Shown one piece after another: positions 6,977-21,900 of a DNA stretch of 64,000 nucleotides. Source of the stretch: Streptomyces sp. NBC_00683. GTDB lineage: Bacteria; Actinomycetota; Actinomycetes; Streptomycetales; Streptomycetaceae. The stretch spans positions 7,316,001 through 7,380,000 of the forward strand of contig NZ_CP109013.1 of assembly GCF_036226745.1 (NCBI RefSeq), in the 5' to 3' direction. Position 1 is the first letter of the stretch; every line of letters starts with the position of its first letter. The notes beneath the pieces were generated by a model. That model had not been told where the DNA came from, did no database searches, and saw only the letters and a program-made list of their open reading frames with translations. A program made the translations under genes and the position numbers.

Positions 6977-9900
6977 TCAGCCCCCGAGCTCCTCGTCTAT
7001 CAGCGCGAAGATGGTGTCGGCCGTGGCGGTCTCCAGATCCCGGCCGTCGGCCCCGTCCGGTCGCCGTTCTCCGCCCTGGATCCGCGCGAGCATGACCTCC
7101 AACCGTGAGCGGACCGTCGTCCGCTCGCCGGCCGTCAACCCGGTCTCCCCGGCCGTCAGTTCGGCGAGTCCGGCCTCCATCCGCGCCAACTCGTCCAGCA
7201 GCGTCTCGGCCGGTGTCCTGTCCTGCGGCACGAGCTCGTCCAGCAGACGCTTGGCCAGCGCGGCCGGAGTCGGGTGGTCGAAGACGAGTGTGGCCGGCAG
7301 CCTCAGCCCGGCCGCGCCGTTGAGCAGGTTGCGCAGTTCGACTGCGGTGAGTGAGTCGAACCCAAGATCCTTGAACGGCCGGTCAGCCCCGATCGCGTCG
7401 GGCGAGGCGTGCCCGAGCACTACGGCCGAGGAGGCGACCACCAGGTCGAGCAGCACCGAGTCCCGCTGAGAGGCGGGCATCCCGGCGAGCCGGTCCCCGA
7501 GCGACGGCCCCGCCTGAGCGGCCGTGCTGACGGCGCGCCGCACCGGGCGGCGCAGGAGCCCGCGCACCAGCGGAGGGATCTCGGCGTCGGTGGAAGGCGG
7601 GGAGGCGAGATCGAGATTGATGGGCACCAGATGTGCGGTGGGGTGTGTCAGGGCTGCGTCGAAGAGGGCGAGGCCTTGGGTGGTGGACAGGGTGGTGCCG
7701 GCGGTGGTCGCGCGGGCCCGGTCAGTGTGGGCGAGTGCGCCGGTCATGGTGCTGGTCTGTTCCCACATGCCCCAGGCGAGGGAGAGGCCGGGGAGGCCTT
7801 GCGTGCGGCGGTGGGTGGCGAGGGCGTCGAGGTAGGCGTTGGCGGCGGAGTAGTTGGCCTGGCCGGGAGTGCCGAAGGTTGCCGATGCCGAGGAGTAGAG
7901 GACGAACATGGCGAGGTCGGTGTCGCGGGTCAGTTCGTCGAGGTTCGTGGCGGCGGTGGCCTTGGCGCGTAGGACGGTTTCCAGGCGTTCTTGGGTGAGG
8001 GCGGTGAAGATGCCGTCGTCGAGGACTCCGGCGGCGTGGACGACGCCGGTCAGGGAAGCCTCGGTGGGGATGTCGGCGAGGACGGCTGCGAGGGCGTCGC
8101 GGTCGGCGGCGTCGCAGGCCACGATCCGTGTCTGGGCGCCGAGTTCGGTGAGTTCGGTGGTGAGGTCTGCGGCGCCGGGGGCGTCGGGGCCCTGGCGGGA
8201 GAGCAGGAGGAGGTGCCGGATGCCGTGTTGGGTGGCGAGGTGGCGGGCCAGTAGCCCGCCGAGGGTGCCGGTGCCTCCGGTGATCAGTACGGTGCCGTCC
8301 GGGTTCGGGCGGGCGGGGAGGGTCAGGACGTTCTTACCGATGTGCTTGGCCTGTGCCATGTGGCGCCAGGCGGTGACCGCTTGGCGTACGTCCCACACGG
8401 TCAGCGGCAGGGGTTCGAGCACGCCTTGTTCGAAGAGGGCGACGACCTCGCCAAGGATCTGGCCCATGCGTTCGGTGCCTGCGTCGGTGAGGTCGAACGC
8501 GAAGTACGGGACGTCGAGGTTGTGGCGGACGTCAGCCTTGCCCATCTCGACGAATCGGCCGCCCGGTGCGAGCAGGCGTAGTGAGGCGTCTACGAACTCG
8601 CCTGCGAGGGAGTTGAGGACGACGTCGATGCCCTGGTCGCCGGTCGCGGTGCGGATGCGTTCCTCGAAGTCGAGGTCGCGGGAGGAGGCGATCCTTGAGG
8701 GGTCGACTCCGTTGGCGGTGACGGTGGGCCATTTGGCGGGGCTGGCGGTGGCGTACACCTCCAGTCCCCAGTGCCGGGCCAGCTGCAGCGCGGCCATGCC
8801 GACGCCGCCGGCGGCAGCGTGGATCAGTACCGACTCACCGGACCTGACCTCGGCCAGGTCGTGCAGCCCGTACCAGGCGGTCGCGAACACCAGCGGTACT
8901 GCTGCCGCCTGCGCCCACGACCAGCCTTGGGGCACCCGGACCAGCAGGCGGCGGTCGGTGACGGCCTGGGCGGCGAACCCGCCGTCGAAGAACCCGAACA
9001 CCCGGTCCCCGACGGCGAGGTCGTTGATACCGGGGCCGGTTTCCAGTACGACGCCCGCTGCTTCGGAACCCATCGTGCCGGGCTCGGGGTACATTCCCAG
9101 GCCGAGGAGTACGTCGCGGAAGTTCACGCCTGCCGCGCGGACTTCGATCCGTACCTGCCCGTTTTCCAGCGGCAGCGTGTCGGCCGTTTCGATGTGGAGA
9201 GACTCCAGCGTGCCGTCGGTCCCGGGCAGCAGGTGCCAGTCGTGGTCCGGCAGCACCAGCCCACCGCCCCCGGCCCGGGTCAGGCGGGGTACCAGCAGTG
9301 CACCGCCGCGGATAGCTACCTGCGGCTCGTCGACACCTGCCAGCAGTGCCAGATCCAGTTGTTGTTCGGTAGTCGGGTCGGTGTCGATCAGCACGATCCG
9401 GTCTGGGTGCTCCGACTGTGCCGAGCGCACCAGACCCCACACCGCCGCACCCACAGGGTCCACGACCGCACCGGAACCAGCAGACATGGCACCGTGGGTC
9501 ACCACTGCCAGGCGTGTGTGGTCGGGTCGTTCCTCGCTCAGCCACTCCTGCACATCGTGCAGGACCTCGCCGAGCACCTGCTCCACCGGACCGTCGCCGG
9601 CCGCCAGCACCGTCCACGCAGGAGCCTCCGACGGCTCGCCGGAAGCAGCAGCATCCGGCGACACTTCGACCCACTCCACTGCGAACAGCGCGTCATCGCC
9701 ACGTCCGGCAGTCGACAACTGCTCCGCCGACACCGCCCGCGACACCAGCGAACGGACGACGGCGACCGGCGCGCCGGTACCGTCGGCGGCTTGAACGGTG
9801 ACGCTCTCATCCTCGGGACGGATCGCCACCCGCAGGGTGGTCGCCCCGACCGCGAACAGCTCCACACCCGACCACGCGAACGGCAGCCGCGGCCCGTCGG

Positions 9901-12900
9901 TCTCGGTTCCGTTGCTGAGGATGAGGCCGGAGGGGTGGAGTGCGGCGTCGAGCAGGGCGGGATGGATACCGAACCCGTCCGCCGGCTCTGCGATGGTGAC
10001 CTCGGCGTAGACGCCGGATGCGTCGCGCCAGGCCGCCTGAACACCCTGGAACGCCGGGCCGTAGCCGAAGCCCACCCCGGCCAGCGCCTCGTAGAACCCG
10101 TCGACGTCCACCGCGTCCGCACCCTGAGGCGGCCACACGCTCAGGCCGAAGTCAGGGTGCGGGCCCGTCTGTTCTGCCAGCGAACCGGACGCGTGCAGCG
10201 TCCACTCGTCCGTGCCCTCGGCGCGGCCGTGGATGTGGACCGGCCGGTCGCCCGACGGGTCCGGGCTTTCGACCCGAATCTGGACCTGGAGGGCGCCGCT
10301 CTCCGGCAGTACCAGAGGTGCCCGCAGGACCAGTTCCCTGAGCAGACCGCAGTCCACTTCTTGACCAGCGCGCAGTGCCATCTCCACCAGTGCGGTGCCG
10401 GGGACCACGATGCGGTCCAGCACGACGTGGTCGGCCAGCCATGGCTGGGCGTCCACCGACAGGCGGCCGGTCAGGAGCACGCCGTCTGCGTCGGCCAACG
10501 CCACCACGGAGCCCAGCAGCGCGTGCCCGGCGTCCTCGATGCCGAGCGCACCTGCATCCCCGCCGAACACGCCCGGCTGCGGCCAGAACCGCTCCCGCTG
10601 GAACGCATACGTCGGCAGGTCGACCACGCGGCCGCCCCAGCCGGAGAACACGGCTGTCCAGTCGACGTCGGTGCCGGTGGCCCACAGGCGGCTGATCGCG
10701 GTGAGTGCGGTGTCGGTCTCGTCGCGGTCCTTGCGCAGGACGGGGACGAACTCGGCGTCGGCAGCGGTGTCCTGGGCCATGCCCGACAGGACGCCGTCGG
10801 GGCCGAGTTCCACGTACCGCGTCACGCCCATGGCTTCGAGGGCGGTGACACCGTCGGCGAAACGTACCGGTTGCCGCACCTGCCGCAGCCAGTAGTCCGG
10901 CTCCTGCATCAGTCCGGGTTCGGCGATCGCGCCCGTCAGGTTCGAGACGACCGGAATCTCGGCCGGGTGGAAGGTCAACCCGTCCAAGACGTCGGCGAAC
11001 TCCTTCAACATCGGTTCCATCAGGGCGGAGTGGAACGCGTGCGACACCAGCAGGACGTTGAACCTGCGGTCTTGGTCAGCGCATTCGGCGGCGTAGCGGT
11101 TGATCGCGTCGAGGTCACCCGACAGCACCACGGAGTTGGGCCCGTTGACGGCGGCGATGTCGAGGCCGGAGTCGGCGACGTGGGCTTCGGTGGCCTGTAC
11201 GGCGAGCATGCCGCCACCCTCGGGCAGCGCCTGCATCAGTCGGCCCCGCTCCGCCACCAGCACGCAGGCGTCGTCCAGGTCGAGGATCCCCGCGACATGC
11301 GCGGCGGTGATCTCACCCAGCGAGTGGCCGAGCAGCACGTCGGGGGTGACGCCCCACGATTCGACGAGCCGGAACAGGGCGACCTCGAGGGCGAACAAGC
11401 CGGCCTGCGCCCACATGGTGCGGTCGAGGTCGGTGCCGTCGGTGAGGACGTCGCGCAGCGGGCGTTCCAGCCGGACGTCGAGGCGGGCGCAGATCGCGTC
11501 GAAGGCTTCGGCGAACAGCGGGAACGCGGCATACAGTTCCAGCCCCATGGCGGGGCGCTGCGAGCCCTGCCCGGTGAACAGGAACGCGGTCCGGCCCTCT
11601 CGGGCGGTACCGGTGGCGAGTGTCGTGTCCTTGGTCAGCACCGCGCGGTGCTCCAGCGTGGCACGGGTGGTCGCGAGCGACCAGGCCACGTCGGCGGTGC
11701 CCAGTTGAGGTCGGTCGGCGACGAACGACCGCAGGCGTTCGATCTGGGCCTGCAGTGCGGGCTCGGACTTCGCCGAGATCATCCACGGCACCAGTCCTGG
11801 TGCCTGCCGTGTCGGAACAATCGGCTGGGGTTCCGGGGCGGGGGCCTGTTCGAGGATGACGTGTGCGTTGGTGCCGCTGATGCCGAAGGAGGAGACCGCA
11901 GCGCGGCGGGGCCGGTCGTCGGTCTCGGGCCAGGGGCGTGCTTCGGTGAGGAGTTCCACCGCGCCGGCCGACCAGTCGACCTGGGGGGTGGGCTGGTCGA
12001 CGTGGAGGGTTGCGGGCATGAGGCCGTGGCGCATGGCCATGATCATTTTGATGATGCCGGCGACGCCGGCGGCGGCCTGGGTGTGGCCGATGTTCGACTT
12101 GATCGAGCCGAGCCAGAGGGGTTCGTGGTTGTCGCCCCGCGTTTGGCCGTAGGTGGCCAGGAGTGCCTGGGCCTCGATCGGGTCGCCGAGCCGTGTTCCC
12201 GTCCCATGGGCTTCGACGAGGTCGATGTCGGCCCCTGTGAGGTGGGCGTTGGTGAGGGCTTGGTGGATGACGCGTCGCTGGGACGGGCCGTTGGGTGCGG
12301 TGAGGCCGTTGCTCGCGCCGTCCTGGTTGACCGCGCTGCCCCGCATCACGGCGAGGACGTGGTGGCCGTTGCGCTTGGCGTCCGACAGCCGCTCGACCAG
12401 CAGCAGGCCGACGCCTTCGGCCCAGCCGGTTCCGTCGGCCGCCGACGCGAAGGATTTGCAGCGGCCGTCGGAGGCGAGGCCGTCCTGGCGGTCGAACTCG
12501 GCGAACGCGCCTGGGGTGACCATGACGGTGACGCCACCGGCGAGCGCCAGGTCGCATTCGCCGGTGCGCAGTGCCTGTGCGGCCAGGTGCAGGGCCACGA
12601 GGGAGGACGAGCACGCGGTGTCCACCGTCATTGCCGGGCCTTCGAGGCCGAAGACGTAGGCGAGGCGGCCGGAGATCACACTGTTCGCGGTGCCGGTCAG
12701 CAGGTGTCCTTCGGCGCCGGCGACACCGGTGCTGCCGTATCCGGAGGGGGAGGCGCCCGCGAATACTCCGACGCTGTGGCCCTTCAGAGACCGGGGGTTC
12801 ATGCCGGCTGATTCGAGGGTCTCCCAGGCGGCTTCCAGGAGCAGGCGCTGCTGGGGGTCCATGGCGAGGGCTTCTCGGGGGCTGATGCCGAAGAGGGCGG

Positions 12901-15900
12901 CGTCGAATTCGTCGGCGTCGTGGACGAATCCGCCGAGTGCGGCGGTTGCGTCGACCAGGCCGGTGGGCCAGCCCCGGTCGTCGGGGAACGGAGTGATCCC
13001 GTCCGATCCGGTGGCGACGAGGTCCCACAACTGTTCCGGCGACGTCACACCGCCGGGGTAGCGGCAGGCCATGCCCACGATCGCCACCGGCTCGTCGCTT
13101 CCGGTGGTGAGCACGGGCCGGGACATGTCGGGCTGTGCTGCGGACCCGTCAAAGAACTGTGACAGCAGGTGGTCGCTGAGAACGGTCGGGCTGGGATGGT
13201 CGAAGACCAGGGTCGCGGGCAGAGACAGTCCGGTGTCCGCGGTCAGCAGGTTGCGCAGCTCGACCGCCATGAGCGAGTCGAAGCCCAGGTCCCGGAACGC
13301 CCTGCCGGGCTCGACCGCATCCGCGCCCGCGTGTCCCAGTACCGTGGCGGCCCGGTCGCGCACCAGATCCAGCAGGATCCGGGCCCGTTCCACGTGAGGT
13401 GCGTCCAACAGCCGCTGCAGCAAACCCGGTTCGGCGCCACCGCTCGATGTGGTCCTGAGTGCGTCGGCTGCTTCGGGGAGGTCGGAGAGCAGGGTGCTGG
13501 GGCGGGAGGAGGTGAAGGCCGGGGTGAACACCGTCCAGTCCATGTCGGCGACGGTCACGCACGATTCCTGGCCGTCCACCGCTGCCGCCAGGGCCCGGAC
13601 CGCCAGGACCGGATCCATCGGCAGCAGCCCACGCCGACGCAGTACCTGTTCGGTCTCTCCCTGGACCGCCATCCCTGCCCCGGCCCACGGGCCCCAGGCT
13701 ACCGACGTTCCCGGAAGCCCACTGTCGTGGCGGTACTGCACCCAGGCGTCGAGGAAGGCGTTGCCTGCTGCGTAGGCGGCCTGGCCGCCGCTGCCCCATG
13801 TGGCGGCGATGGAGGAGAACACCACGAACAAGTCCAGCGGTAGGTCCCGCGTCAGCTCGTCCAGGTGCTTGGTTCCTTCTACCTTGGCCCGCAGAACGGA
13901 GGCGAATGCTTCGGGGGTGGCTTCCTCGAGCCGTTGGGGGAGGTCGAGTCCGGCTGTGTGCACGATGCCGGTGAGGGGCCACTTTTCCGGGGCACTGGCG
14001 ATCACTGTGGCAAGGGCGTCGCGGTCGGCCACGTCGCAGGCGGCGACCGTGACCTGTGCGCCCAGCCCGGACAATTCCTCGGCCAGGCCTTCAGGTGCGA
14101 CGCCCGCACGGCTGGTCAGCACCAGGTGCGGCACCCCCCGGCCTGCCAGCCACCGCGCCACCTCCGCGCCCAATGCGCCCGTGCCACCGGTGACCAGGAC
14201 GGTTCCCGAGGGCTGCCATCCCTCGCCGACCACAGCCGCAGGCACCGCACGTGCCAGGCGGCGGCCGTACACACCGGACCCACGTACCGCGACCTGGTCC
14301 TCGCTGCCACCGGCGGCCAGGACACCCACCAGCCGGGCACCGGCCCGGGCGTCCAGGACCTCGGGAAGGTCGACCAGACCGCCCCAGCGTTGCGGGAATT
14401 CCAGTGCCGCGACCCGGCCCAGACCCCACACAGCCGCCAGGTCCGGATGGCCGAGCCGGTCCGAACCACCCACGGACACCGCACCACGCGTCAGCACCCA
14501 CAACGGTGCCGTGACCTCGCTCAGCCCCTGCACCACGGCCAGCGTCTCCGCCCACCCTGACGCGGACAACACCACACCCGCCAGGTCAGGCAGACCCGAC
14601 ACTTCTTCGGCGGGAACACCGACCACGGTCGCGCCCGCGGCCTCCAATGCGGCGGACACCTCCGGGTCCTCGTTGCCGACGACAGCCCACACACCGGTCA
14701 GCACCGCCGACGACGACAAGCTGTCCAGCGGCTTCCACGTGACCCGATAGCGCCACGAATCGAGCGTCGAGCGTTCCTGGTGACGCTGTCGCCACGCGGA
14801 CAGTGCCGGCAACGCCGACTCCAGACCTGCGAGTTCCTCAAGGTCCTCCCGCTCCACCGCGTCCCAGAACGCGGCATCCACCAGTTCGCCGCCACCGCCC
14901 GCAGCGGACGTCAGCGATAGCTCCGGCCAGAACCGCTCACGCTGGAACGCATACGTCGGCAGGTCCACGACCCGGCCGCCCCAGCCGGTGAACACGGCGG
15001 GCCAGTCGACGTCGACTCCGGACGCCCATAGCTGGCCGATCGCCGTGACCGTGGTGTGGGTCTCGTCGCGGTCCTTGCGCAGGATGGGTATGAACTGGGC
15101 GTCGGCGGTGGTGTCCTGGGCCATGGCCGACAGGACGCCGTCGGGGCCGAGTTCTACGTACCGTGTCACGCCCATCGCTTCGAGGGTCGTGACGCCGTCG
15201 GCGAACCGGACTGCCTGCCGCACCTGGTTCAGCCAGTACTCGGGCTGCTGCATGACACCGGGGTCGGCGACGGCTCCGGTCAGGTTCGAGACGACCGGAA
15301 TCTCGGCCGGGTGGAAGGTCAGGCCGGCCAGGACAGTCGCGAAGGCGTCGAGCATCGGTTCCATGAGCGCGGAGTGGAACGCGTGCGACACCGACAGGAC
15401 GTTGAACCGGCGCCCCTGCTCCGCGCATTGGGCCGCGTACCGTTCGATGCCTTCGGTGGTGCCGGACAGGACTACGGAGTTCGGGCCGTTCACTGCCGCG
15501 ATGTCCAGACCGGAGTCCGCGACATCGGCTTCGGCGACCTGGACGGCGAGCATGCCGCCGCCCTCGGGCAGCGCCTGCATCAGGCGGCCGCGCTCGGCGA
15601 CCAGCACGCACGCATCGTCCAGGGACAGAATCCCAGCCACATGAGCCGCGCTGATCTCCCCCAAGGAGTGACCCAGCAGCACGTCCGGGGTCACGCCCCA
15701 CGACTCGACCAGACGGAACAGCGCGACTTCCAGCGCGAACAAACCCGCCTGCGCCCACGCCGTCCGGTCCAGGTCGACGCCGTCGGTCAGGACGTCACGC
15801 AGCGGACGTTCCAGCCGGACGTCGAGGCGGGCGCAGGCCGCGTCGAAGGCTTCGGTGAACACCGGGAACGCTTCGTACAGCCCCAACCCCATGCCCGCAC

Positions 15901-18900
15901 GTTGCGAGCCCTGGCCGGTGAACAGGAACGCGGTCCTGCCCTCTCGGGCGACCCCCGTGGCGAGTGTCGTGTCCCCGGCCAGGACCGCACGATGCTCCAA
16001 CGCCGCCCGCGTCGTCGCCAGCGACCGGCCCACGTCCACCGGATCCAGCTTCGGCCGATCCGCGGTGAACGACCGCAGCCGTTCGACCTGTGCCCGCAAT
16101 GCCGGCTCGGACTTCGCCGACACCACCCACGGCACCAGCCCGGGACGCATCACCGACGGCTGCTCAGCCACCGGCTCCCGCTCGACGGACTCCGGAGCCT
16201 GCTCCAGGATGACGTGCGCGTTGGTGCCGCTGATACCGAACGAGGACACCGCGGCGCGGCGCGGCCGTTCCGCCTCGGGCCAGGAACGCGCCTCCGCCAG
16301 CAACTCCACCGCGCCCGCCGACCAGTCCACCTGAGGCGACGGCTCATCGACATGCAGCGTCGCCGGCAGCACCCCGTGCCGCATCGCCATGACCATCTTG
16401 ATCAGGCCCGCGACGCCCGCCGCGGACTGCGTGTGCCCGATGTTCGACTTGATCGAGCCGAGCCACAGCGGTTCGCCGCCGTCGCCCCGCTCCCGGCCGT
16501 AGGTCGCCAGCAGCGCCTCCGCCTCGATCGGGTCGCCCAGACGCGTCCCCGTCCCGTGCGCCTCGACCACATCCACGTCTGCACCCGTCAGCCGGGCGTT
16601 GGCGAGCGCCTGACGGATCACCCGCTGTTGCGACGGGCCGTTCGGCGCCGTCAGGCCGTTGGACGCGCCGTCCTGGTTGATCGCACTGCCCCGCACCACC
16701 GCAAGGACCTCGTGGCCGTTGCGCCGCGCGTCCGACAGCCGCTCCACCAGCAGCACACCGACACCCTCGGACCACCCGGTGCCGTCCGCAGCCGCCGCGA
16801 ACGACTTGCACCGGCCGTCGTCGGCCAGGCCCAGTTGCCGGGAGAACTCCGCGAACGCGGTCGGGGTGGACATCACGGTCGCCCCTCCGACCAGGGCGAG
16901 GTCGCACTCCCCTCTCTGCAGGGTCTGGGCAGCCAGGTGCAGGGCCACCAGTGACGACGAGCACGCCGTGTCCACCGTGACCGCCGGGCCCTCCAGCCCG
17001 AAGGTGTACGCGATGCGGCCGGACAGGACCGAGGCCGAGTTCCCGGTGCCGCGATGGCCTTCGGTGTCCTGCTCTCCGCTTGCCAGGATGCCGACGTAGT
17101 CCTGGCCGCTGGTGCCGACGAACACGCCGGTCCTGCTGCCGTGCACGGCGCGGGGCGAGATTCCGGCGCGCTCGAACACCTCCCAGGACACTTCGAGGAG
17201 CAGCCGCTGCTGCGGGTCCATCGCGAAGGCCTCGCGTGGGGAGACCGCGAACAGGCCGTTGTCGAAGTCCGCCGCGCCGGTCACGAAGCCGCCTGCCCAG
17301 GAGGCCGCGGCGGACGGCTCGGCCTGCGGCCAGCCCCGGTCGGTGGGGAGGCCGGTCACCGCGTCCACGCCGTCGGCGACAAGCCGCCACAGGTCCTCGG
17401 GCGAGGCGACCCGGCCCGGGTACCGGCAGCTCATCGCCACGATGGCGACGGGCTCGTCGCCGGTGACGCCAGCAGGGGCGGCGGGCTCGTCGCCGGAGGG
17501 CCGTGTGCCCAGGAGTGTGGTGCGCAGCCGGGCGGCCAGAGCCTGTGGCGTGGGGTGGTCGAAAACCAGGCCCGACGGAAGAGGGAGCCCCGTTTCCGCG
17601 GTGAGACGGTTGCGGAGTTCGACCGCGGTGAGAGAGTCGAAGCCGAGATTCTTGAACGGGGCGTCCGCCGCGATGTCGGTGTGGCCCTGGTAGCCCAGGA
17701 CGGACGCGATGTGGCGCCGGACGACGTCCAGCAGGAACCGGAGTTGCTCGTTCTCCGGCTGGCCGGCCAGCGTCCGCGCGAGGGGGGACGCGTCGCCCGG
17801 CTCGGCCGCCGAGGCCGCTTCGAGGACCGGCCGGGCTTCGGGGATGTCGTCGATGAGCGGGCGCGCGCGGCCGACGGTGAAGGCCGGTGCGAACGCCGCC
17901 CACTCCACGTCGGCCACCGTCACGCAGGTGTCGTCGGCCCGGAGCGCCTGTCCCAGCGCCGCCACGGCCAGCTCGGGGGCCATCACACGAAGCCCGCGAC
18001 GACGGAGCAGTGCCGCCATCTCGGGCCCGCCGGCCATCCCGGCGCCGGCCCAGGCGCCCCACGACACCGCCGTGGCCACCACGCCCCGGGACCGCCGCGT
18101 GACAGCCAGTGCGTCCAGGAAGGCGTTCGCCGCGGCGTACGCCGACTGGCCGCCGCTTCCCCACACCCCGGCGATCGAGGAGAAGAGCACGAAGAAGTCC
18201 AGCGGCGTGTCCTCCAGCACCTCGTCCAGGCACATCGCGCCGCCGACCTTGGCGGCCACGACTCGCGCGAAGTCGTCGACGCCGGCGGTGTCGAGGGGAG
18301 TCACATCGCCGGCGCCCGCCGCGTGCACGACCCCGGTCAGCGCCGAACCGGCCGGAACCCGCTCCAGGGCCCGCCGTACGAACTCCCGGTCGGCGACGTC
18401 ACCGGCCAGCACCGATGCCGTCACACCCAGGTCCGCCAGCTCGGCGACCAGTTCGTCGGCCCCGGGAGCCTCGCGCCCGCGCCGCGACAGGAGGATCAGA
18501 TGCTCGACCCCGGACCTCGCCAGCCAGCGCGCCACCTCGGTGCCGAGCGCGCCTGTGCCGCCCGTGACGAGAACGGTTCCCCGGCCGCGCCACTCGCCGT
18601 CCGGCCCACCCGGAGCGAAGCCGTCGGCGGCGCCGGCCCGCACCAGCCGCCGGGCGTACACACCAGGGCCCCGGACCGCGACCTGGTCCTCGGCGCCCGA
18701 CGCCAGGGCAGCCACCAGCCGCGAGCCCGCGGCGTCGTCGAGCGTGCCGGGCATGTCGATGAGGCCGCCCCACAGGGCGGGCAGCTCCAGGCCGACCACC
18801 CTGCCCAGACCCCACACCTGCGCCTGGCCAGGGTGCTCCAGCCGGTCCGACCGGCCGACACCGACCGCGCCGGAGGTCACCGTCCACAGCGGCGCCGTGA

Positions 18901-21900
18901 TGCCGAGGGCACTCATCGCCTTCACCAGCGCGACCGTCAGCGCGGCCCCCACGGGCAGGACCGTCCCGGGAAGGGGCCGGTCGTCGAGGCCGGTCAGCGA
19001 GAGCACTCCGGACGGCCGCACACCGTCGAGGACCTCGTGGACGCGGCCGGCGAGCCGTTCGTGGTCGGTGTCCTCCTCACCGACGGCAAGCTCGACCACC
19101 TGTGCGCCGGCGGTGCGCAGCAGGGCGCCGAAGTCAGCGGCCGGTCCGGACGTGACGACGAGCCAGGTTCCGTCGAGCGACCCGCCGGAGGGCAGGTCGA
19201 GGGGCTTCCAGACGATCCGGTAGCGCCACGAGTCGAGGGTGGACCGTTCCTGGCGTTGCCGCCACCACGCCGACAGCGCGGGCAGCGCCGACTCCAGACC
19301 CGCGAGTACCTCCAGGTCCTCACGCTCGACCGCATCCCAGAAGGCGGTGTCCTCCGCCTGCCCACCGACCGCGTGCGTCACGTCCTTCGGCCAGTACCGC
19401 TCGCGCTGGAAGGCGTACGTCGGCAGGTCGACCGCCCGGCCGCCCCAACCGGCGAACATGGCAGTCCAGTTGACGTCGGCGCCGGAGGTCCACAGGCGGC
19501 CGGTCGCGATGAGGGCGGTAGCGGTCTCTTCGTGGTCCTTGCGCAGGAGGGGGATGAACTCGGCTTCGGTGGCGGTGTCCTGGGCCATGGCCGACAGCAC
19601 GCCGTCCGGCCCGAACTCCGCATGGCGTGTCACGCCCATGGCTTCGAGTGCTGCGAGGCCGTCGGCGAAGCGGACCGCCTGCCGCACCTGCCGCAGCCAG
19701 TACTCGGGTTCCTGCATCAGCCCGGGTCCGGCGATCGCGCCGGTCAGGTTCGACACGATAGGAATCCGCGCAGGGTTGAACGTCAGGCCGGCCAGGACGG
19801 TCGCGAACTCGTCCAACATCGGTTCCATCAGGGCCGAGTGGAACGCATGCGACACCGACAGCACGCTGCACCGCCGGCCGCGCTCGGCGCACTCGGCCGC
19901 GTACCGCTCGATGGCTTCGGTGGTGCCGGAGAGGACTACGGAGTTGGGGCCGTTTACGGCGGCGATGTCGAGTCCGGAGTCCGCGACATCGGCCTCGGTC
20001 GCCTGCACCGCCAGCATGCCTCCGCCGGTGGGCAGTGCCTGCATCAGCCGGCCGCGTTCGGCGACCAGGGTGCAGGCATCGTCCAGGTCGAGGATGCCCG
20101 CGACGTGGGCTGCGGTGATCTCGCCCAGGGAGTGGCCCAGGAGAACGTCGGGGGCGACGCCCCAGGACTCCACCAGCCGGAACAGGGCGACTTCGAGGGC
20201 GAAGAGGCTCGCCTGGGCCCACACGGTGTGGTCCAGGTCGGTGCCGTCGGTGAGGACGTCGCGCAGCGGCCGTTGCAGCCGTATGTCGAGCCGTGCGCAG
20301 GCCGCGTCGAAGGCTTCCGCGAACACCGGGAACTGTTCGTACAGGCCCAGTCCCATGCCCGCACGCTGTGAGCCCTGGCCGGTGAAGAGGAACGCGGTCC
20401 GGCCCTCGACCGCGACACCGGTGGCGAGGGTCGTGTCCCCGGCCAGCACCGCACGGTGTTCCAGCGCGGCCCGGGTGGTGGCCAGCGACCAGCCGACGTC
20501 AACGGGATCCAGCTCAGGACGCTCCGCCACGAACTCCCGCAGCCGTTCGATCTGCGGCTGCAACGCGTCCGCCGACTTCGCCGACACCAGCCACGGCACC
20601 AGCCCGGGACGTATCACCGACGGCTCGGTTACCGGCTTCGATTCGACGGACTCCGGAGCCTGTTCGAGGATGACGTGGGCGTTGGTGCCACTGATGCCGA
20701 ACGACGAGACACCCGCACGCCGTGGCCGGTCCGCCGCAGGCCACGGGCGCGGCTCGGTGAGCAGCTCGACCGCACCCGCCGACCAGTCCACATGCTGCGA
20801 CGGCTCGTCCACGTGCAGCGTCGCGGGCAGCACCTCGTTCTGCATCGCCATGACCATCTTGATCACACCCGCGACACCCGCCGCGGACTGCGTGTGCCCG
20901 ATGTTCGACTTGACCGACCCCAGCCACAGCGGTTCGCCGCCGTCGCCACGCTCCCGGCCGTAGGTGGCCAGCAGCGCCTGCGCCTCGATCGGGTCGCCCA
21001 GCCGCGTCCCCGTCCCGTGGGCCTCGACCACATCGACATCCGCGCCGGTCAGCCGGGCGTTGGCGAGCGCCTGACGGATCACCCGTTGCTGCGACGGGCC
21101 GTTCGGCGCCGTCAGGCCGTTGGACGCGCCGTCCTGGTTGATCGCGCTGCCCCGCACCACGGCCAGCACCTGATGCCCGTTGCGCCGGGCGTCGGAGAGC
21201 CGCTCCAACAGCACCAGGCCGACGCCTTCGGCCCAGCCGGTCCCGTCGGCCGCGGCGGCGAACGACTTGCAGCGGCCGTCTGCGGCCAGGCCCTGCTCGA
21301 CGCTGAAGGCCCCGAAGACGTCCGGGGTGGCGATGACGGTGACGCCGCCGGCCAGGGCCAGCGAGCACTCGCCGGCGCGCAGGGCCTGACAGGCCAGGTG
21401 CATGGCGACCAGGGACGATGAGCAGGCGGTATCGACGGTGACGGCCGGGCCGACCAGGCCGAACGCGTAGGCGACACGACCGGACAGGACGCTCGTGGCG
21501 CCGCCGGCCAGGGTGTACGCCTGCCCGGCGTCGGTCGCCTGCAGGCCCATCCCGTAGCCGGACGGGGCCGCGCCGACGAAGACGCCCGTGCGGCTGTCCT
21601 TCAGCCGGGGCGGCAGGATGCCGGCGTGCTCGAACGCCTCCCAGGACGTCTCCAGCAGGAGACGCTGCTGGGGGTCCATGGCCAGGGCCTCGCGCGGGGA
21701 GATGCCGAAGAAGCCGGAGTCGAACTGGGCGACGCCGTCGAGGAATCCGCCCGACGCGGCCTCGTCGGCCGTGTCCACACGCCACCCGCGGTCGGCGGGA
21801 AACGCGGTGACGGCGTCCGCGCCGGCGTCGATCAGGTCCCAGAGCTCTGCTGGTGACCGGACTCCGCCGGGGTAGCGGCACGCCATGGACACGATCGCGA

